NCBI RefSeq assembly: GCF_040807025.1
Contig: NC_090943.1
Span: 134,503,450 to 134,567,449, forward strand
DNA length: 64,000 nucleotides
Reading direction: 5' to 3'
Origin: Struthio camelus
Lineage: Eukaryota; Chordata; Aves; Struthioniformes; Struthionidae
Below are positions 50,501-61,816 of this stretch, piece by piece (positions within the stretch are counted from its first letter, which is position 1; each line of letters opens with the position of its first letter). The translations under genes were made by a program, and so were the position numbers. Under the pieces are notes generated by a model. It did no database searches. It was not told where the DNA came from and was given only the letters and a program-made list of their open reading frames with translations.

Positions 50501-52238
50501 GTAATTAGGGCTCCTCAGAGAGGCCTTCCTTTCTCCTGCCACATCATGACAGCGGTTTGGGCTGAAGCACTCCTTACTACTAGTGTCTGCCAAATTAGCT
50601 ACTGCCTCTTGCAGAGCCAGATGAGGCCTTCCTGTTAGATTTATGCCAAACCTGTTAGCAAAGCAAAACGAGAGTTGATTTGAAAAGCAGAACTCACCTT
50701 TTCATGGGCTTAGGTGAGGCCTCCCGCTCCAGGTTGGAGGACGCGTGCTTCACGTGCATTGCATTGTAGGAGGTGTGAGTGTATTCATTCTCATCGCTGT
50801 AGTCGGGCCCGAGTAATGTCCGAGCCCATGTCCCCATGTCATAAGGAGGAAGTGTCCCCCCAAATTCAGAGGGCAGGCATTCAGGGTGTATTAGCTGGTG
50901 AAGGCTGTTCAGATTGTTACCATGGAGGAAGATCTTTAAAAAAAAAAAAGGAAGAGAGAGAGTTCAAAGTCATTATCAGTTCCTTACTTCGGTGAGTACA
51001 GTAATAATAACAGTAATGATGCGTGCAGCGTCATTAGTTGACACTGCAGTTTCAGGTGGGAATTTCATAGGCATTCAGCATGCATTCAGGCAGAGGAGAG
51101 GAGAGCGATTAGCTTTGGTGTAGATAGGTGCAGAAACAGGCTAGTGCTCTAAGCACTTCTTAAAATCCTGATTCACTTACTTTTGGTGCATGACACTCTC
51201 ACTTTCTTAAGTACCAGATCAGGGAAAGTCAAAGTCAGGGATAATAACCGATTATCACTGTGTAAGAGGATAGAGACTTGTACAAAGAGTGGCGAGAAGA
51301 AAAGGAGGTAGTGGAGCCTACGGGAAGAAAATGTGAAGAATATGTCCTCAGCTTCTGAGAACGTAGCCCAGCTCGGCACCCGGTGACTGATGTTTCCCAC
51401 TGGTGTGCCATTCTGCTGAGCCATTTCACACTGCTTTGGTTCTTATCTGTCCCTCTAATTCCTCTTTGCTCTCAAATTGGTACTATCCTTAGCTTGCATA
51501 ATTTGCATCAGACACACTCCAGTGCAGGTTCTGGGGCATTCTGAGACATGGTCTAGCGTTTGTTTCATCGACTTGAGAGTACAAATGGATAAGAAGACTG
51601 CAGGACAACAATTCACATGCTGTTTACTGGGGAAGGCCTACTTCTTCTGCAGCGTGAGCCAACAGCCTTGAGGCATGGACATTCTTATGGAAACCAGTGA
51701 ATTAGCGCTATGTGCTCAAAGTCAACTTGCTGAAGAAACAAAAAAGGAAATTTCACTCCCACTAAAAGAGTTTCCATTGAGCAGAGGTTTCATTCTCTGC
51801 TGGTGACTTCAGCCATGCCTGGTAATGCCTCCAATGCGACAACTCTCTCTACCCATGAGCGTGTCCCATTAAATGGTGTCTACACTCTGTCAGTGATTGC
51901 AGTTCTCTGGTGGCTGGCTCAGATTCTGAAAATAACCCACCTCTGCTGAGTTATTGATTCAATTAGACCATTGCAAACTCTAACTAAAGTTTTAGTAATA
52001 GCTACAGTTCTCAAAAGCCACTTGAAAAAATCAGAGAGAAAAAGAATGAGGTAAAGAAAGCAGGCAGTATTCAGTCACTCCACATCTGAGCATCCTACCT
52101 CCCACCCCCACCCAGCCCTCTAATTACCCTTTTTCTTGTCTTGTCTTTGAGGAATGGTTTGATTAGTGTGTACAAGGCGTGGATATACCAGGGCTGGTTG
52201 ACAAAATGGACTCCTCCAAAACGGGCAGGAAAGCTGTC
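32867..52238 (-). CDS. CLVS1: Clavesin-1, C-terminal part (3 joined exons, 5' part outside window)
   Basis: Clavesin-1 is a neuron-enriched CRAL-TRIO (Sec14-like) protein that binds phosphatidylinositol 3,5-bisphosphate and acts on late endosomes/lysosomes with clathrin. The - strand exons 52238-52128, 50933-50698 and 32954-32867 splice with GT/AG borders and compatible phases into 144 residues plus TGA. This matches human residues 211-354 by count. Visible parts are the end of the CRAL-TRIO fold ([20 protein letters not shown]), a basic cluster KDKTRKR just before IFLHGNN (equivalent to the phosphoinositide-binding basic patch of the related alpha-TTP), and a tail rich in Ser/Glu ending QPLLALD. 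The gene converges on ASPH as in human. The exon encoding the first part of the CRAL-TRIO domain was not found up to 64000, so the upstream intron exceeds 11.7 kb. Confidence 0.95.
36230..36561 (+). mobile_element. CR1 retrotransposon 3' fragment, sense to + strand
   Basis: About 330 bp: end of ORF2 (TGATGGGAGGGAGTAAAG; frame [19 protein letters not shown], then [15 protein letters not shown]), then the CR1 3' UTR (GGACCAGATGACCCCAGAGG) and a final CCTCCACGATTCTG. It has frameshifts; no tandem tail remains. Confidence 0.88.
40815..40912 (-). repeat. Ancient tRNA-derived (MIR-like) SINE remnant, antisense
   Basis: GGTTAAGTGGTGCACCTACA, then CAGAGGCCTCCTAACTCCCC, GTCTAGTGCTTCATCC and TATAGGACAATGATG matches the antisense of MIR-type SINEs (core, then B-box and A-box region of the tRNA-like head). 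Confidence 0.55.
41384..41397. repeat. Poly-C tract (14 C)
   Basis: Uninterrupted C14, followed by CACACACA. The - strand (CLVS1 transcript strand) reads G14. Confidence 0.95.
42172..42211. repeat. (CA)n microsatellite
   Basis: About 15-18 CA units with one early interruption (CGAA). Confidence 0.95.
42215..42475. repeat. Copy 1 of a ~250-bp direct repeat of unknown family
   Basis: Shares blocks with 43305-43560 in the same order: GTGCTTCCTAGACCA, CTGCTTCCAGT, CTTTCAGTCTGCCTT, TTGCTCCCAT, CAGTATCC, GTCTCCTCAA, AACAGGGAG, TGCCCTGAGA-like end. Offset between copies is about 1095 bp. The origin is unknown. Confidence 0.75.
42444..42457. repeat. Poly-G tract (14 G)
   Basis: Uninterrupted G14 inside copy 1 of the direct repeat; copy 2 has CAAATGCAATT at the matching place, so the tract expanded after the copies diverged or was lost from copy 2. 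Confidence 0.95.
42948..42990 (-). repeat. Possible MIR-like SINE tail, antisense
   Basis: CCATTTTGCATGTGGAAAGC then TGAGACCCTGAGAGATTA resembles 'ccattttacagatggggaaactgaggcacagagaggtta'. It may belong with the SINE core at 43200. Confidence 0.4.
43080..43155. repeat. Possible ancient amniote repeat fragment
   Basis: CCCATTGATTTCAGTTGCAG, then GTGAGTGCTGAGCATTTTTG and GAAATTAGACCCC resembles an old dispersed repeat common in archosaurs and turtles. It lies between the two SINE-like pieces. Confidence 0.35.
43200..43320 (-). repeat. Ancient tRNA-derived (MIR-like) SINE remnant, antisense
   Basis: CTTAAGTGACTTGCCTGGCC, GGAGAATAGGATCCCCAGG and GGTTTAACCAAAGGATCATT follow the antisense order of a MIR-type SINE (core, B-box region, A-box region). 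Confidence 0.5.
43305..43560. repeat. Copy 2 of the ~250-bp direct repeat of unknown family
   Basis: Diverged direct copy of 42215-42475 (same block order). It directly follows a MIR-like SINE remnant, while copy 1 follows a CA microsatellite. Confidence 0.75.
44494..44541. repeat. (TACA)n(TA)n microsatellite
   Basis: About seven ATAC units run into a TATATA run. Confidence 0.95.
45482..45538. repeat. Degenerate GATTAAA(C/T) tandem repeat
   Basis: TTTGATTAAACTTATGC, TTAATTAAAC, TTTGATTAAAT and TTCGATTAAAC occur in succession. Confidence 0.6.
47140..47660 (-). repeat. Ancient CR1-like element, antisense
   Basis: The order of CCTCCTGTATTTATAGAGAG, CAGCCTTTTCTCTGTGAGGC and TGTCCATTCTCCTGACCCTG matches the antisense 3' half of old amniote CR1 elements. 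The sequence is strongly diverged and no frame remains. Confidence 0.55.
47984..48027. repeat. Short tandem repeat of a GGGCTAGGTGTA unit
   Basis: Three near-identical 12-bp units (CTAGGTGTAGGGCT...) interrupted once by CTGCA. Confidence 0.85.
49610..50070. promoter_or_regulatory. CpG island inside CLVS1 last intron
   Basis: A sharp GC-rich block in otherwise AT-rich intron. I count about 24 CpG in the 190 bp from 49811 to 50000. It contains GGCCGCTCCCTGTCGCGGAG and GGAGCGGCGGCAGCG. Several overlapping open frames here (up to about 100 codons on both strands) are expected from GC-rich sequence and have no recognised homology. It could be an alternative or antisense promoter or a gene-body CpG island. 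It lies 0.6 kb 3' of the penultimate CLVS1 exon. Confidence 0.65.
50698..50933 (-). CDS. CLVS1: CLVS1 exon: end of CRAL-TRIO domain and start of C-terminal tail
   Basis: Exon of 78 codons plus 2 bases on the - strand. It starts [18 protein letters not shown], continues with [18 protein letters not shown], and ends ...EASPKPMK plus AG before donor GTGAGT. The acceptor is unusual: twelve T followed by AAAG. The last two bases join G of the final exon to form Arg. It matches human residues 248-325. Confidence 0.95.
50934..52127 (-). other. CLVS1: CLVS1 intron
   Basis: 1.2-kb intron on the - strand, donor GTAATT at 52127, acceptor TTTAAAG at 50934. Nothing recognisable inside. Confidence 0.9.
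52128..52238 (-). CDS. CLVS1: CLVS1 exon: late CRAL-TRIO segment
   Basis: Phase-0 exon of 37 codons on the - strand. It lies between an acceptor ending CCTTTAG and a donor GTAATT. It encodes [18 protein letters not shown], then a helix [10 protein letters not shown] and the basic run KDKTRKR. It matches human residues 211-247. Confidence 0.95.
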
Positions 52239-53757
52239 CTAAAGGAAGAAAGAAATGGAAGCCAGTTAATAGATGCAGTGCTTTAGTCAGGCAGTCAATA
52301 GGATGAAAGTCAGAGGAAGAAGTCTGCCTCTTACCATCTGCAATAGCTAGCGAGCACTGGGCTTGGCTGGGAGGGGGCAGGGGGGAAATGGAGAGAGGAA
52401 GAAGCCGAGAAACGCTTGCATTGCTTTTTTCTGTTAGCAGATACAGTCCCTTCTCCCCTCCCTACACTAGCACATCAATTGCTAATGATTTAAAGTAGAC
52501 TCTCCAGACACTTTGCATGAACGTTTTTTAACTCCATCAGGACATCTGACTTTGCCAAGACGGGAAGTGAGGCAGGGCTGGTGAACACAGCTCCCTTGAG
52601 AGGCAGCTTTCTAATTTCTCATTGTGTTGCATAACGAAAGTCCCCAGTTCCCACGCACGTTGCTACACACCGCTCACCTTTTCACCCCTCTGCCTCCCTG
52701 CCTCCCTCCTGCTAAAATCATCATTACAATGGCTGACCTTTCAGGGTGAGCGAGCAGCATATTATGGGGAGGAGGATGGGTGGGAAATGCTGATAAGTGA
52801 AGGTGTTGCGAGAGAGCACCATGACGGCACCATGGAAACTGGCAGAACCAAGTGCTTGCTACAAGGTTTTGTACAAACACCCCCTGCATTAACATTCAGG
52901 TAGCGTCGTCCCGGGGAGGTGTTTGCGAAAGCATCCTACTCCGCTCAGGCAGCGTGGTACAGTTAATAAAAGAGGAGGTTGCTGGTGCATTTTAAAGGTT
53001 ACTGTACATTGTGATGAGTATTTTGTACTTACACTCTCATCTAACAAATGTCAGTCAGTCAGGGATGAGCCTAGCATCTCCTCACTTGCATAAATAGTGG
53101 GATGGCCACCGTTCCCGTGTGCAAATACATGTCCAGAGAGAGGAGAATTGCCTGGTTCTCCCTGGCAAAGGGCAATCCTTACGGAGCCTGTATCGTCCTC
53201 CGAGTGCTCATAACCCTTGTCATTCACCATTAAAAGAAAGATTATAATCAAATCTACTCCTTCAGGGCTTTGGCTTCAGGACTAATGCAGCATTCATCGC
53301 CCACACAAAATTAGCGTAGAGTATTATGGGGCTTTCTTTTGCCTTTCTCTGTAGAATCAGAGATTTAGCACAGCTGGTGAGGATATGGGGTGGATTTGTG
53401 AGGTGATATGGAAAATCCCCTTACACACCTGCCTAGTGTAGTTTCTGCACAGCTTCAAGGTCAAATTATTCCCCAGATTTAGCACTGTGTAGGCATTCCG
53501 CCAACTCCAACTACCATCTTCACCCAAGTCAGATTGGCAGGAACTTTTACGCTCCTCTGTAGCACAGGCTGTGCATTACCGTTGTGGTCATCTCAAAATA
53601 CACTCACTTAATGTTTGTGAGGGGCCATAGGCATTAAGTGATACCTTTGTCTCTAGCAATAGAGTAGTGTAAGCCACTTATACCTATAACATGTCAATTT
53701 AACTGAAGTCATTACAAAAATCAGTCTTCGATTCTCTGTTGCAAAACTGTGGCTGCT

Positions 53758-53822
53758 AAGCCAGTACATAGGAGGCCAGACTCGATAATATAACAGGCAG
53801 TCCCCTTTTAAATTCTAGAAAA
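53758..53822 (+). repeat. Ancient CR1-like 3' end, sense
   Basis: AGGAGGCCAGACTCGATAAT ... GGCAGTCCCC ... TTTAAATTCTA resembles the end of old amniote CR1 elements ('ggaggccagactagatgat ... ggtcccttctggccttaaattcta'). Confidence 0.5.
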
Positions 53823-53964
53823 CTATAAGCTGCACCTTTTAAGGAAAACTCATGCTCTGTTAAGATGTATTATTGCTCATTCACTCTAAAGAAAGATGAT
53901 TATTTCCATTGTTACTGGGATATTAGTCAGAATTTAGGGACGTGGCTCTGGCTGATATAAACTA

Positions 53965-54030
53965 CTGCAGTCGCAGTGACTTCAGCAGAGCTGTCATGAG
54001 AAACACCAGCTGAGAATCTGGCCTTTATTC
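53965..54030. repeat. Possible ancient amniote repeat fragment
   Basis: GTGACTTCAGCAGAGCTGTC ... AACACCAGCTGAGAATCTGG resembles an old dispersed repeat with 'gacttcaatggagct ... caccagctgaggatctgg'. Confidence 0.4.
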
Positions 54031-57000
54031 TAAGCTCACCTAGAAAAATCATTGACAATTAGAAATGCGAGGCAAAGCCAAAAGTGGCTTTCTACCCTAT
54101 AATGACCTAAAATTGGGTTTCAGACCAGACCAGAGCCAAGAATGCCCATCTAATGGGAAATTCATATATATCAGCAGTTGCTTTGCTCCCACATGGGAAT
54201 GAAAATTTAAAGATTTGAAGCTTTTCATGCAACAGCAGGAAAACAAATACAAAAGCCAGAAATAAATAACAGGAAAAAAAAATTTAAGAGAGATCAGAAT
54301 GTTCCAGCCTGTTCCAGCCATTTTATTCTGTGTAGTTGTCTAAGCAGGTAACATCCCACAGGCTGTAGCTCTACGGCTGAAGTTTTGGAATCTTTTGCAT
54401 TTTGGTTCATTTTTTGACCATAACTGTATAGGTCACTGCAGGGTATACAGCCTGTATGTGAAGCAAGAGACGGTAAAGATGTGAAAACTGAAAGGCACAG
54501 GAATAACTTGAAGATACAGAGATTTACAGACCCAAAAAAGAAAATTGTTTTGCCATCTCACTGCAAAATACAAATGATATTAATCACAATCTCCAAAGGG
54601 AAATGTCAGTCAGACTTTATTTCCAAGGCCAAACTGTTTGGCTTAGAATATATTTGCCAGCCTTAATGATACCACCCTACCCAAAATGAACTAAATGATA
54701 AGAATCATAGAGAACAGTCAGAGGTTTAAATTGGCAGATTGCCTCTGGAAAGGGTTTATTAAGGAAAAGGAAGTACTTTCTTACACAGAAAATGAAATTT
54801 GTGTCCACCCAACATAGACTGTTGAGTCCATAAACTAGATTCTATCTATCTAGTACATCAGTGGATAAAGTGTTACAGGAAAGCTGCTCGTATAACAATT
54901 TTATTTAAAGGTAACTAACTGCTTTATTTTCATCCTGAAGATACACCTAAAAAGCACAAAGAACCTTGAAAAGGCAGCATGATGATCAGAAAAAAACAAA
55001 GAACATTTTTGTGCGTGTAGCTTTCTACTAATTTTTATTCCTTGCCCTACTAAACACAATAAGCTCAGCTTGACTTTCATCCCCTCAGTCCACCTGCATT
55101 TGTAAGGCTGTCAATTAGAACAAGGACAAAAGTATAATTTTTTTAAAACTAAATAAATTTGATATGGGAATCATCAAGACACTGTTTGGAACCCCAACAT
55201 ACCAATTTTGCAGAAGTCCCTAATTAGAGCAGAGTTGCCTTGGAAAGAAAAGCTCTCGTCTGGAGGTATGTCTTGCACAGTTCCAGTAAGATGTATGAGA
55301 CCTTTCCCACACTCCACTTAGTGTCTCTGCTGCTTTCCCTGGGGCAAGGTGAAAGAAACTGAAATTGATTTTCTGATGGAGAGCATTTGCTTTTAGGAAT
55401 TCTCTTTTGATTTCTCATGTCTTGTGATTCCTTGGGAAGGTGTATTTTATAATGAGGTACATTTTTTGGAGTCTATTGTGAAAAGGAGCCTGGGATCATG
55501 GAGCCTTTTCTTAACCTGATTACTTGTTAAAACTGTACCCAATCATGAGAATATATTTACATTTCATTCTAATGGCATAAATGAACTAGTGAAGAAACTA
55601 CAGCAGCCAGGGATTGGTCTAATTATTTGTGGGTATTATTGTCAACTTATCTGAAAGCCACCTGGACATATTTGCATGTCGCTCAGAGATGTAACTGCAA
55701 CGTGAATAAATACTTCCAAACTGGTGTTAATCTAGCTAACTTGCCACTGAGCAATAGGAGGGGCGAAAGATCATAAGGATTTGTGATATCTTCTTGGGCA
55801 GTTAGCTCACCCCAGAATGGGACCAGGTCTTCTTCACTGGGACCTGAAGTGAACTAAAATAAAGAAAACATCTGTCCATACTGCAGCTGCACCTTTCCTA
55901 AATAGTGTAGGCAAAAGAGAAAGAAAATTGTCAAGACACAGGGTTCTTTTGGTTGTTACAATCGATTGACTGAAACTGGTGCTAGATGGGACTTCTCTTT
56001 TGCCTGATTTTTCATTTTTGACTTTGTACGTATTTTTGCCACTCCTTTCATTGATTTCCCTCTGCAGCATCCCCAAAGAAGAAACAGGAATGAACACTTG
56101 AGTGCCATAGCAGGGCTGCCACAGGCCTCAACACATCTGTCATTTCTGAGTGTAGAAGTTTCTCCAAGCTTGCAGATCAGAAAAAAATATTATGATCATT
56201 GATTCCTTCTCCTTCCAAACCTCCTGGTCTATGAAGTCTGTGAATGGAAATGAGTCTAAGACCCAAAAATCTCCTGTGCATAATATTGTGTTAAATAGTT
56301 TGGGAGGAAAAGCTACGAGGTGAGTGAGAGAGAATTTTTCACTATTTCTGCTTCATCCTGCCTTCACAACATCCGTTTCTTTTGGAATGAGTATGCACCA
56401 GAAACCTTTTACTGTTTGTTTTTCTGAGCTCCTTGGTTCTGAGAGCTAAAAATGAAAATAATTTTTCAACACTCAAGACGTACATCTCCTCACATCGAAG
56501 TGCAGCAGGAAAGTAAAACAATTTTTGGATTATGAAAATTAGAAATAAGTCTAGCTTGAGATCCACAGCTAATATTTTCAGATTGTATCAACTGGCTTAG
56601 CAGAGGAGTGATCTGAGCTCAAAAACCAAGTTAGAGCATATTTCTAGATTCGGGATATCTGGATTTTGGACATAAATATCTCTAAAATTCTTTCATAAGT
56701 TCTACTCTTTGCAGTCAGGAAAGCAAATGCACATCTTGCCATCCAAAAGCACTTTAATCTGGGCCGTAAACTCCCTGGTTTAATGCAAATCAAAGTATAA
56801 CTCCCTTTGAATGAAAATAAATTCCCTTAGATTCTGGAAGATTTCAATCATAAACAAAACTGTTTAAACTGAAAGGTCATTTAAACTGAGGATATAAACA
56901 ACATCTTCATGTCTCTGAGCTTACATAATCAGTCCCTATGGTAGGTTAAGGCTCCCACAGACAGCATTAATAGCTTAGTAAGATTTTATTAATAGTTCAA

Positions 57001-58607
57001 TGATAGTTTCTCCACAGAGAATTTCCGGGAGTGGGTGGTATTAACAGATTGGTGCAATAAGGGAAGGAGGCTTTCAACTCTCGATCTTTGGATTCAAATT
57101 TGGCCTCTGAAATAGCGACAACATTTGAAAGTGGTTGTCCTCTGATTGTATGGTTTTGCCAGATTTTGGAGAAGTCGTGTCTATTAAAAACATGTCCCTG
57201 AGCACATTTGAATGAATGCATTTTAACATCCTTGGTGCAGACAAAGCACGATGTCTTATAATAGGTGTTAGGAGAGAAAGTGTCACCCCCGTCACTATAG
57301 CTTCAGCTTCTAATTTTAATGCAGCTTCTAAGAGGGGAATGCTTAATTCAGAAAACCCTGAGGCCAGGAAGAGCAAGATGCAGCGGCCAGACCCAGGAAA
57401 GGATGAGCTGGAGGCTGGGCTGTTCCCACACCGCCCCGAGCAGTCCCCGAGCACCTGCGGCAAGTGCTACTGTTGCTCCCGTGCCTGCTCTGAGACAAGG
57501 CAGGTTCAAATCCCCAGCTGGACAGTTGCTCTTGCTTCTGTTATCTCATTTCAATCCCTTGTGTTTTGGAAGAGATAGGGAAACCAAATTAATGTTGCCA
57601 GTGGGAATAGTAGCAAACTCATTTGCTTCTACCTTGGCATGCCCTCAGAGTACTCAGAATATGGAAATAGTTGCAAAGTAAGGGGAAAACCATTCAAAAA
57701 AAAAAAAAGGCATTGATGCTAACAATATGGCAATCTTGACCTGCTCAAACTACAACTGTAAAAAGAATTATTGCAATCAGGAAAAACTCATTAATTTTAC
57801 TAAGCTGTGAATGTGACTGTTCACACCAAAATGCTCTCTTTTCTTTGATGCATAGAGTAGCAAAGGACTGGAGCAAAACCACAGGAAAATATGAGCGTTT
57901 GGTTTATTTTTACACTGCATACCCACACATGTACGTTAGTATGCTCTGAAGTACTGCTGTCAGAAAAACGGAACTGAAAAATGAACACTGGGATGCATTC
58001 TCCTCGAATTTCTCATTATGTTTGTTATCTCTCCTGCTACACTCGATAACTTTTAAAATTCAGTCGTTTGCAGTGGGTTTCTCCCAGTCATTATTGCACA
58101 TTAATGAGGTCCTACAGAGCATCTGTTCATGGGTGTTGGCAGATGGCACCAATAAATCAGGTTATAGAACACAGATTTGTTCCGTAAACTTTGATTTGTC
58201 CTGATAGAATCATGCTGTCATATCATCTGGTCTAACAAAATAACTTGTAACCTTGGGGCAGAAGGAGGATTTCTTCACTGCTTCTCTACAAGCAATCCTT
58301 TGCTGAACCAGCTCAGAATAATTTGAGAAGAGAATGTTTCCCCAACGCACTGACTCCTCTGGGTTGACGCCATAGCCCAGTGCTGCTTTTTGCTTGGCAT
58401 GTGCCTCTGTTGATCTCAAAGCGCTTCACAAACTTGAGATACAGACTGAGGCTTCCTCCAGAAGAATGACAAGTCAAGTAATCGTGAAAGAAGTAGGAGG
58501 TTCATTCAGGGGCTTGGTTCAAGAGGTACACAGAGAAATGAGGAATTCAAAAGGTGATTCAGAAACAGCTATAAGGAGGTAATGCTCTGAAGCACTAATT
58601 TGTGAGT

Positions 58608-58663
58608 AGCACATGCGCGTGTGCTAGTAGGGTACCAGTTGTTCCAGTTGTAGCACGTGCGCT
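58608..58663. other. Near-palindromic CACATGCGCGTGTG patch with E-box
   Basis: AGCACATGCGCGTGTGCT (58608-58625) matches its reverse complement at 16 of 18 positions. Downstream come two CCAGTTG copies and AGCACGTGCGCT with a CACGTG E-box (58654-58659). CpG-containing, in AT-rich surroundings. Function unknown. Confidence 0.5.
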
Positions 58664-61600
58664 GTCAGATTTATAACACTTTGCTCTAGACTAGGCCAGA
58701 TTAGGCAAGGCCAGATCAGGAAGCTTCTGACTGAGTAGAAAGATTAAACGTCACATGCCAAGCCGAGGACAGGCAGCTTGGGTCACAGAAAGGGGAGGCA
58801 GAGTGGAAAGGGACACAGACTAGCTGGAGGCTATTTTAGCAGCCAGTTCTAGCAAATTGGGCTAAATCCTCTCCAACACTGTCCTGATTTTTGGTGTAAA
58901 CTGTAGCTCGGAAACACTTTCACACCCAGATCTCTTAAGTGAGGGTGACTGCAAGCTGAGTTGCTTCTGTTGCGGTATCTCACTGAACATGAAAGTCTGG
59001 AATTAGTTGTGGGGGAAGCGAAAAGCAGTAGGAAGATCGTCAAAGCTAAAAGTAGTCTAGGGTTTAATTAGAAACTGTAAAATGCACTGGGCATGGAGAA
59101 AGCCTGTCCTCGAGGCTTACTGAATGAATGCATGTGCTGCTTGCTGAGGTGTGTAACCACAAGTAGGCTGTAACATTTAACAACCTACCCCAAGCTATTA
59201 AGGCAAGGGATAGCTGCGACCGAGCAACTTCGGTTCTGCATTTGAAACCATGAGAATAGCAATGGCGCCACACAAAAGCCAGGTTTCGTAGAGGAGTGAC
59301 ATTTCTCTAATCCTTTCCCTGATGTCAGGAGCAAAAGTGATGCTGTTTGTGCCTGGGTGAGCCACTGGTGAGCTGTATGCTGGCAGGGTTCATCCAGCAA
59401 GCTGCTGTTCAAAGGTCAACACTAGCTTTATTCTGACAAAGTGTTTCACTGAAAACTGTAAATGGCTTGTTACTTGTTTAAGAAGATTTAGTTTTCCTTC
59501 CGGAAGACATTCGCATGACTTACATTGCCTCCTAGTACTAGCCAAATACAGAGACCCTGCTCCATATTAGTAATGCTTCTTTTCTTGTCATTCTATAATT
59601 ATGATTGCACTCACTTTCCTCTCCCTACCCTCCTAAACCCTGCCCTACCTGACTGCAGCAAAACCTTGACCTGAGAGGAGTTGCTCAAAGAAGTGTTTTT
59701 TCTGGTAGCTAGATTTTGCTACAGGACCATCCAAAGTAAAATGGCCACAAAGAGAATGAGCATGGCCAGCAATGAAAGTCAAAGTCCATCTTAAGTCATC
59801 TTTAAGGAAAGACCATCCTAATTTCCTTAGACATGAAAAAGAAAAAAAACCCCAACACCCAGAGAGCATTGAGGTTAAAAAGGTTGCAGTGGAAAACTTG
59901 ACCTGAAAAATGTTCCGTTTTTAATATGCATTTTTGGAAAAAGAATGACTTAAGGATTATTTTTAATTGGAAGCAATTTTTAAAAGTTAGCTCTAAACAC
60001 AAGTAATTAGTGCTATTAACAACTGTAGCCGGAATCTGCAATTTTCCTTAGCTGACCTTATTTAAACCTCTCTCTGCCTGGCTATTTCTATTTCCATAGA
60101 AAGGCCTTGCATCCATCCTGAAAGCAATAGATCCGTGGGACACTGTAATTTGAAGTACAGGGTGTGGAGGATTTAGGGCAGAGAAGATGACTCTGAGGAA
60201 AATCCACTAGGATTTAAAAGACTGGTGAAAGCAGAGAGTCAAATGCATGACAGTCAAAAAGCAAGACACAAAAAGCATAAACCGCAGCAGCTCATTTCTT
60301 GTCCAACAGACGGTGCAGGAGTTTTAAAAGAAAAACCTGCTATGGAGTCTATCTCTTTAGATAGGCATTGTTCTGCTGAGGCGTATTGCTAGAGAGTTTG
60401 GGTTGTGTATGCAAAACATTTATTCTCTATTTTCTTCGCATTGCCATTTGCTATATCTGTTTCAACTGTTATCTGCCAAAAAAAGCCCTACTTCTGAGTG
60501 AAGTGGGCAATGAAGGCCAAAATGTCATAATGAGGACAAATCCCACAGCATTACCCACAGCAATGCCCATAGCATTAGTTAAAGTCAGCCAAAGAAAAGC
60601 AATTAAAAAAGGTCTTATGGCACTTGCCTTTCATCTCCGGAGACCTATTGACTTTGTAGCAAAACTTTCTGTTTTGCCTACGAAAGTGCCAAGGTATTAT
60701 ATAGGGATCATACAGTAGTATCAAACTTGTGCTGCAATTGAAACCTGATGATGGAGAAAAGAAGATTCTGTTATTTATAGCGCTGGGTAGCCTATTTTGT
60801 GTTGAGCAGGACTCTGCTGTAACTTGGCCTAAATGAAACCAAGAATCTTCTTAAAGCTTTTGAATGTGTATTCACATATAGAGAGAGGCATATAAAGGGA
60901 TTATAAACCGTTATTGTGAAGCGATTATAAACTAGCACAGGTCATAACAATTTTGAGGAAATAGATTTTTTGTTGGCATTTTTGGACTGACTGAAATGAA
61001 ACATTTGTCAGAGATTATATCCGTTCCGCATCTAGCAAGAAGTTACAAAAACTCTTTTTTGAGTTGACTTCTCCATACCACTACTTGAAGGGATATTCTA
61101 GGTTTCTAGCATCCATTTTTTTAGGGCTGTTTTGCTAAACTGAAGCTGGATTTACATCTTATTTTACTGAGAATTTCAAAATTTACCCTTTTTTGTTTCA
61201 GATTAGAACCTCATTTTAGAATGGAAGGTTTTCCTCCACCTTACCTTGCAGAAACCCCTGTTGTCCTTGTCGAACATACCCTTGGTGAAGACATCTTGCA
61301 GTTCTTTTTTCTCCTTCAACAAGACTGCGTGTGTATGTCAGGGGGGTGAGGAAAACTCTGTGACCTCCTTTTTTTGTTTTTAGAGGGAGGCACAGTGCTA
61401 AATGCCTATGCAATGCTTGAAACACAGCTATGGGGGGATTCAATAAAAGGCAACTAACTGCATTAGATAAGCACCTGGGTGCAGCAGGCACCTTTGATTG
61501 CACTTCATGTACAACCTCCTGTTCTTTAGAGCAATAGGAGCCTAGGAAAAAATTAAAGGTTGATGTATGTTATTTGCATCATTCAATCTCTGTATTTTTT

Positions 61601-61769
61601 CTAATATAGTAGTAAGATTACTCTACTTTCCTATCCCTTCATGCTGAAGTGAAATTTGTTTCATGTATTTGTATTTCACAAAGTCCAAGATAATCCCATG
61701 GCTGAACTGACAGGAGCCAATGTGTTGGCTCCTCAATAAAATATAATCTCTTTGTGTCTGCCCTTTTCT

Positions 61770-61771
<2 letters not shown>

Positions 61772-61812
<41 letters not shown>
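61772..61812. repeat. (TC)n microsatellite
   Basis: About 20 uninterrupted TC units followed by a T-rich stretch. Confidence 0.97.

Positions 61813-61816
<4 letters not shown>

Larger units (their letters stand above)
32955..50697 (-). other. CLVS1: CLVS1 last intron
   Basis: 17.7-kb intron, GTGAGT donor at 50697 and CTTTCAG acceptor at 32955-32961 on the - strand. It contains CR1 pieces (36230, 47140), SINE remnants (40815, 42948, 43200), a direct repeat pair (42215/43305), microsatellites and a CpG island (49610-50070). No coding exon of another gene was recognised. Confidence 0.85.

Noticed and set aside
57074..57681. Overlapping 120-129-codon frames on both strands
   Set aside because: No conserved motif, no CRAL-TRIO similarity, mutually overlapping; not the missing CLVS1 exon.
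61216..61503. - strand stretch with a possible exon reading FTKGMFDKDNRGFC (EF-hand-like loop) before a GTAAGG
   Set aside because: Only a short segment resembles an EF loop, the key loop positions are incomplete, overlapping frames on both strands are equally open, and it does not fit CLVS1.
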